DNA of 64,000 nucleotides from Salirhabdus salicampi (lineage in GTDB: Bacteria; Bacillota; Bacilli; Bacillales; Alkalibacillaceae), in assembly GCF_024259515.1 (NCBI RefSeq), contig NZ_JANBWE010000002.1, positions 248,001 through 312,000 on the forward strand, in the 5' to 3' direction. Below are positions 62,888-64,000 of this stretch, one piece after another (the first letter of the stretch is position 1; each line of letters starts with the position of its first letter). The notes beneath the pieces were generated by a model that made no database searches, was not told the origin of the DNA, and was given only the letters and a program-made list of their open reading frames with translations. The translations under genes and the position numbers were made by a program.

Positions 62888-63661
62888 CTACCCTTCTTCC
62901 AGTAATATTTCTTGAGATGGTAATCCATGAAACCATTCTAACAATTTCCCTTTAATATGATCATTGTGCAAGTTTTGAACTTGCTCGTATACTTTACTTG
63001 TCAGCTCTTTCGTTTTTTCATGAATGAGCGGACGAACTTTACCACCTAAACTTAGTCGTTCTTCTCCAAGGGTAAATGTTAAATGAGGGGAAAAATCTTT
63101 CTGATGATTATGTTCACTTTCCACTTGTAATCTCTTTATAAGTAACCAGTCACTCATAATTTCCACAATATCTGGCATTTGGAAATACTCTGCCACCTTT
63201 TTTATAAGCATGGATTCAATTTCCCGCACCTCACATAAAAGATCTTCAAGTTTATGGAATTGGTTATGGTACACGGTCATTTTCCGTTCATTCATTTCCC
63301 GTACAGCACCCGCTAATGCTTGAATTAACGATACATCCTCCAACTGTGCCAGTCCTTCATAAAAAAGACCACTATATAAGTCTCCTGCTAGTACGGTTAG
63401 TTGTTGTTTGTGGAATGCCTCTGAAGCTAATTGTTCCGGCACCTGGTCATGAGTGTCCATGGCAATTTGCATTAACATGGTTGCGACCAAGTACGTTTCT
63501 TTATAGTCAACACCTTTAATTGATTCCTCAATGAACAATTTCAAGAAAAAGATTTTATCTTCAGAAATACTTGGTTGATCGACCTTTTCGGACATGTATG
63601 GGTGGTTGATTCGCCCATGTATCTTTTGTTTTATTTCATATATTTCGTTATGTATGCTCAA
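62888..63661 (-). CDS. hepS: Heptaprenyl diphosphate synthase component I
   Basis: Non-catalytic partner of HepT, about 257 residues and mainly helical. HepS-like text includes AEQLASEAFHKQQLTVLAGDLYSGLFYEGLAQLEDVSLIQALAGAVREMNERKM. The start is set to TTG 63661, with AAAGGTGG 5 nt upstream giving MSIHNEIYEIK; the annotated longer frame begins upstream of this RBS. 97 bp downstream of mtrB, then menG after 3 bp. Confidence 0.9.
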   Translation of the reverse strand: MSIHNEIYEIKQKIHGRINHPYMSEKVDQPSISEDKIFFLKLFIEESIKGVDYKETYLVATMLMQIAMDTHDQVPEQLASEAFHKQQLTVLAGDLYSGLFYEGLAQLEDVSLIQALAGAVREMNERKMTVYHNQFHKLEDLLCEVREIESMLIKKVAEYFQMPDIVEIMSDWLLIKRLQVESEHNHQKDFSPHLTFTLGEERLSLGGKVRPLIHEKTKELTSKVYEQVQNLHNDHIKGKLLEWFHGLPSQEILLEEG

Positions 63662-63753
63662 AAGAACCACCTTTACCCTTCCCAACCTTCTTCAAGTATA
63701 TTATGGGCACACAGCCATCATTTTACCATATGTATTAAAATAAAAGACAGAGT

Positions 63754-63987
63754 TTATGCCTCCTCTGTCTCGGTATGTATTTCACCATGACTTGATTGTA
63801 TATACGCTTTCCCTCTTACTTTTACAGCTGATGTATGCTCAGTAAACTGGGCAATCATGACTTCTCCCTTATCAAGCTTCTCAGAATGATGGAACCGAGT
63901 ATCCGACCCTCTCGTCAAACCTATGACGTTCACACCATCTTCTAAAGCTTTTATGACAAAAAAATCAGTTGGCGATTTGGAACTCAT
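63754..63987 (-). CDS. mtrB: trp RNA-binding attenuation protein TRAP
   Basis: A 77-residue protein that forms an 11-mer ring, binds tryptophan, and then wraps RNA with GAG/UAG repeats to terminate or block translation of trp genes. Family sequence includes [51 protein letters not shown], with the RNA-binding KKR-type loop residues. In B. subtilis mtrB is the second gene after folE; folE would lie beyond the window. The trp operon it would control is missing from its usual site here. Confidence 0.95.
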   Translation of the reverse strand: MSSKSPTDFFVIKALEDGVNVIGLTRGSDTRFHHSEKLDKGEVMIAQFTEHTSAVKVRGKAYIQSSHGEIHTETEEA

Positions 63988-64000
63988 CTACGTAGTTCCT

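Overview
The window is chromosomal DNA of a low-GC, aerobic, spore-forming member of the Bacillaceae. Gene content and order match Bacillus subtilis blocks: cta-pyc-ftsW-yla, ypsC-rnpB-gpsB-ypsA, recU-ponA-nth-dnaD-asnS-aspB, pan-birA-cca-bshA-dapB, qcrABC, and the aro supraoperon up to hepS-menG-hepT and mtrB. Spore genes (YlaJ-like lipoprotein, YjcZ-type peptide, CotD-like coat protein, SspM-like SASP, YpjB) show an endospore former. Very acidic tails on exported proteins (CtaC, PonA) hint at a halotolerant genus such as the Oceanobacillus/Virgibacillus group, but the genus cannot be fixed from this sequence. No rRNA, tRNA, IS element, prophage or CRISPR array was seen.

Layout. 1-8.4 kb: a partial GNAT gene, a DUF420 protein, ctaG, the caa3 oxidase genes ctaFEDC and heme A genes ctaB and ctaA (ctaA divergent). 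8.4-17.1 kb: pycA, ftsW, ylaN, glutaminase, ylaL, phoH2, ylaJ. 17.1-19.7 kb: a junction between two blocks that are far apart in B. subtilis. It holds a 35-aa YjcZ-like gene, rlmN and a UGA-interrupted DsbA/FrnE-family gene. 19.8-34.7 kb: ypsC, rnpB (RNase P RNA), gpsB, ypsA, cotD-like, cdd, yppE, sspM-like, yppC, recU-ponA (+ strand), ypoC, nth, dnaD, asnS, aspB, ypmB, a frameshifted ypmA, and a secreted MBL-fold-like protein. 34.8-50.6 kb: dinG, panDCB, birA, cca, bshA, mgsA, dapB, ypjD, YitT-like (+), a YugP-like protease, ypjB, ypjA, qcrCBA, ypiF. 50.7-64 kb: ypiB, ypiA, an unknown 283-aa protein, aroA-tyrA-hisC-aroH-aroB-aroC, cheR, ndk, hepT-menG-hepS, mtrB.

How the genes fit together. 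Menaquinone synthesis (aro genes to chorismate, hepS/hepT, menG) feeds the menaquinol:cytochrome c reductase (qcrABC), which passes electrons to the caa3 oxidase (ctaCDEF) with heme A from ctaA/ctaB. Cell-wall and division functions (ponA, ftsW, gpsB), DNA maintenance (recU, nth, dinG, dnaD) and cofactor synthesis (pan, birA, bshA) fill the rest.

Main discovery candidate: at 19020-19664 (minus) a DsbA/FrnE-family gene has an in-frame UGA exactly where the first cysteine of the CxxC active site should be (U-P-F-C). It is followed at the right distance by a small hairpin with GGU in its apical loop, as expected for a bacterial SECIS element. It has a strong ribosome-binding site and promoter and an otherwise intact frame, so it is probably a selenoprotein. 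Other points: the trp genes are missing from the aro-his supraoperon although mtrB (TRAP) is kept, bshB1 is missing beside bshA, and ypmA carries a +1 frameshift at a CCC-G sequence.
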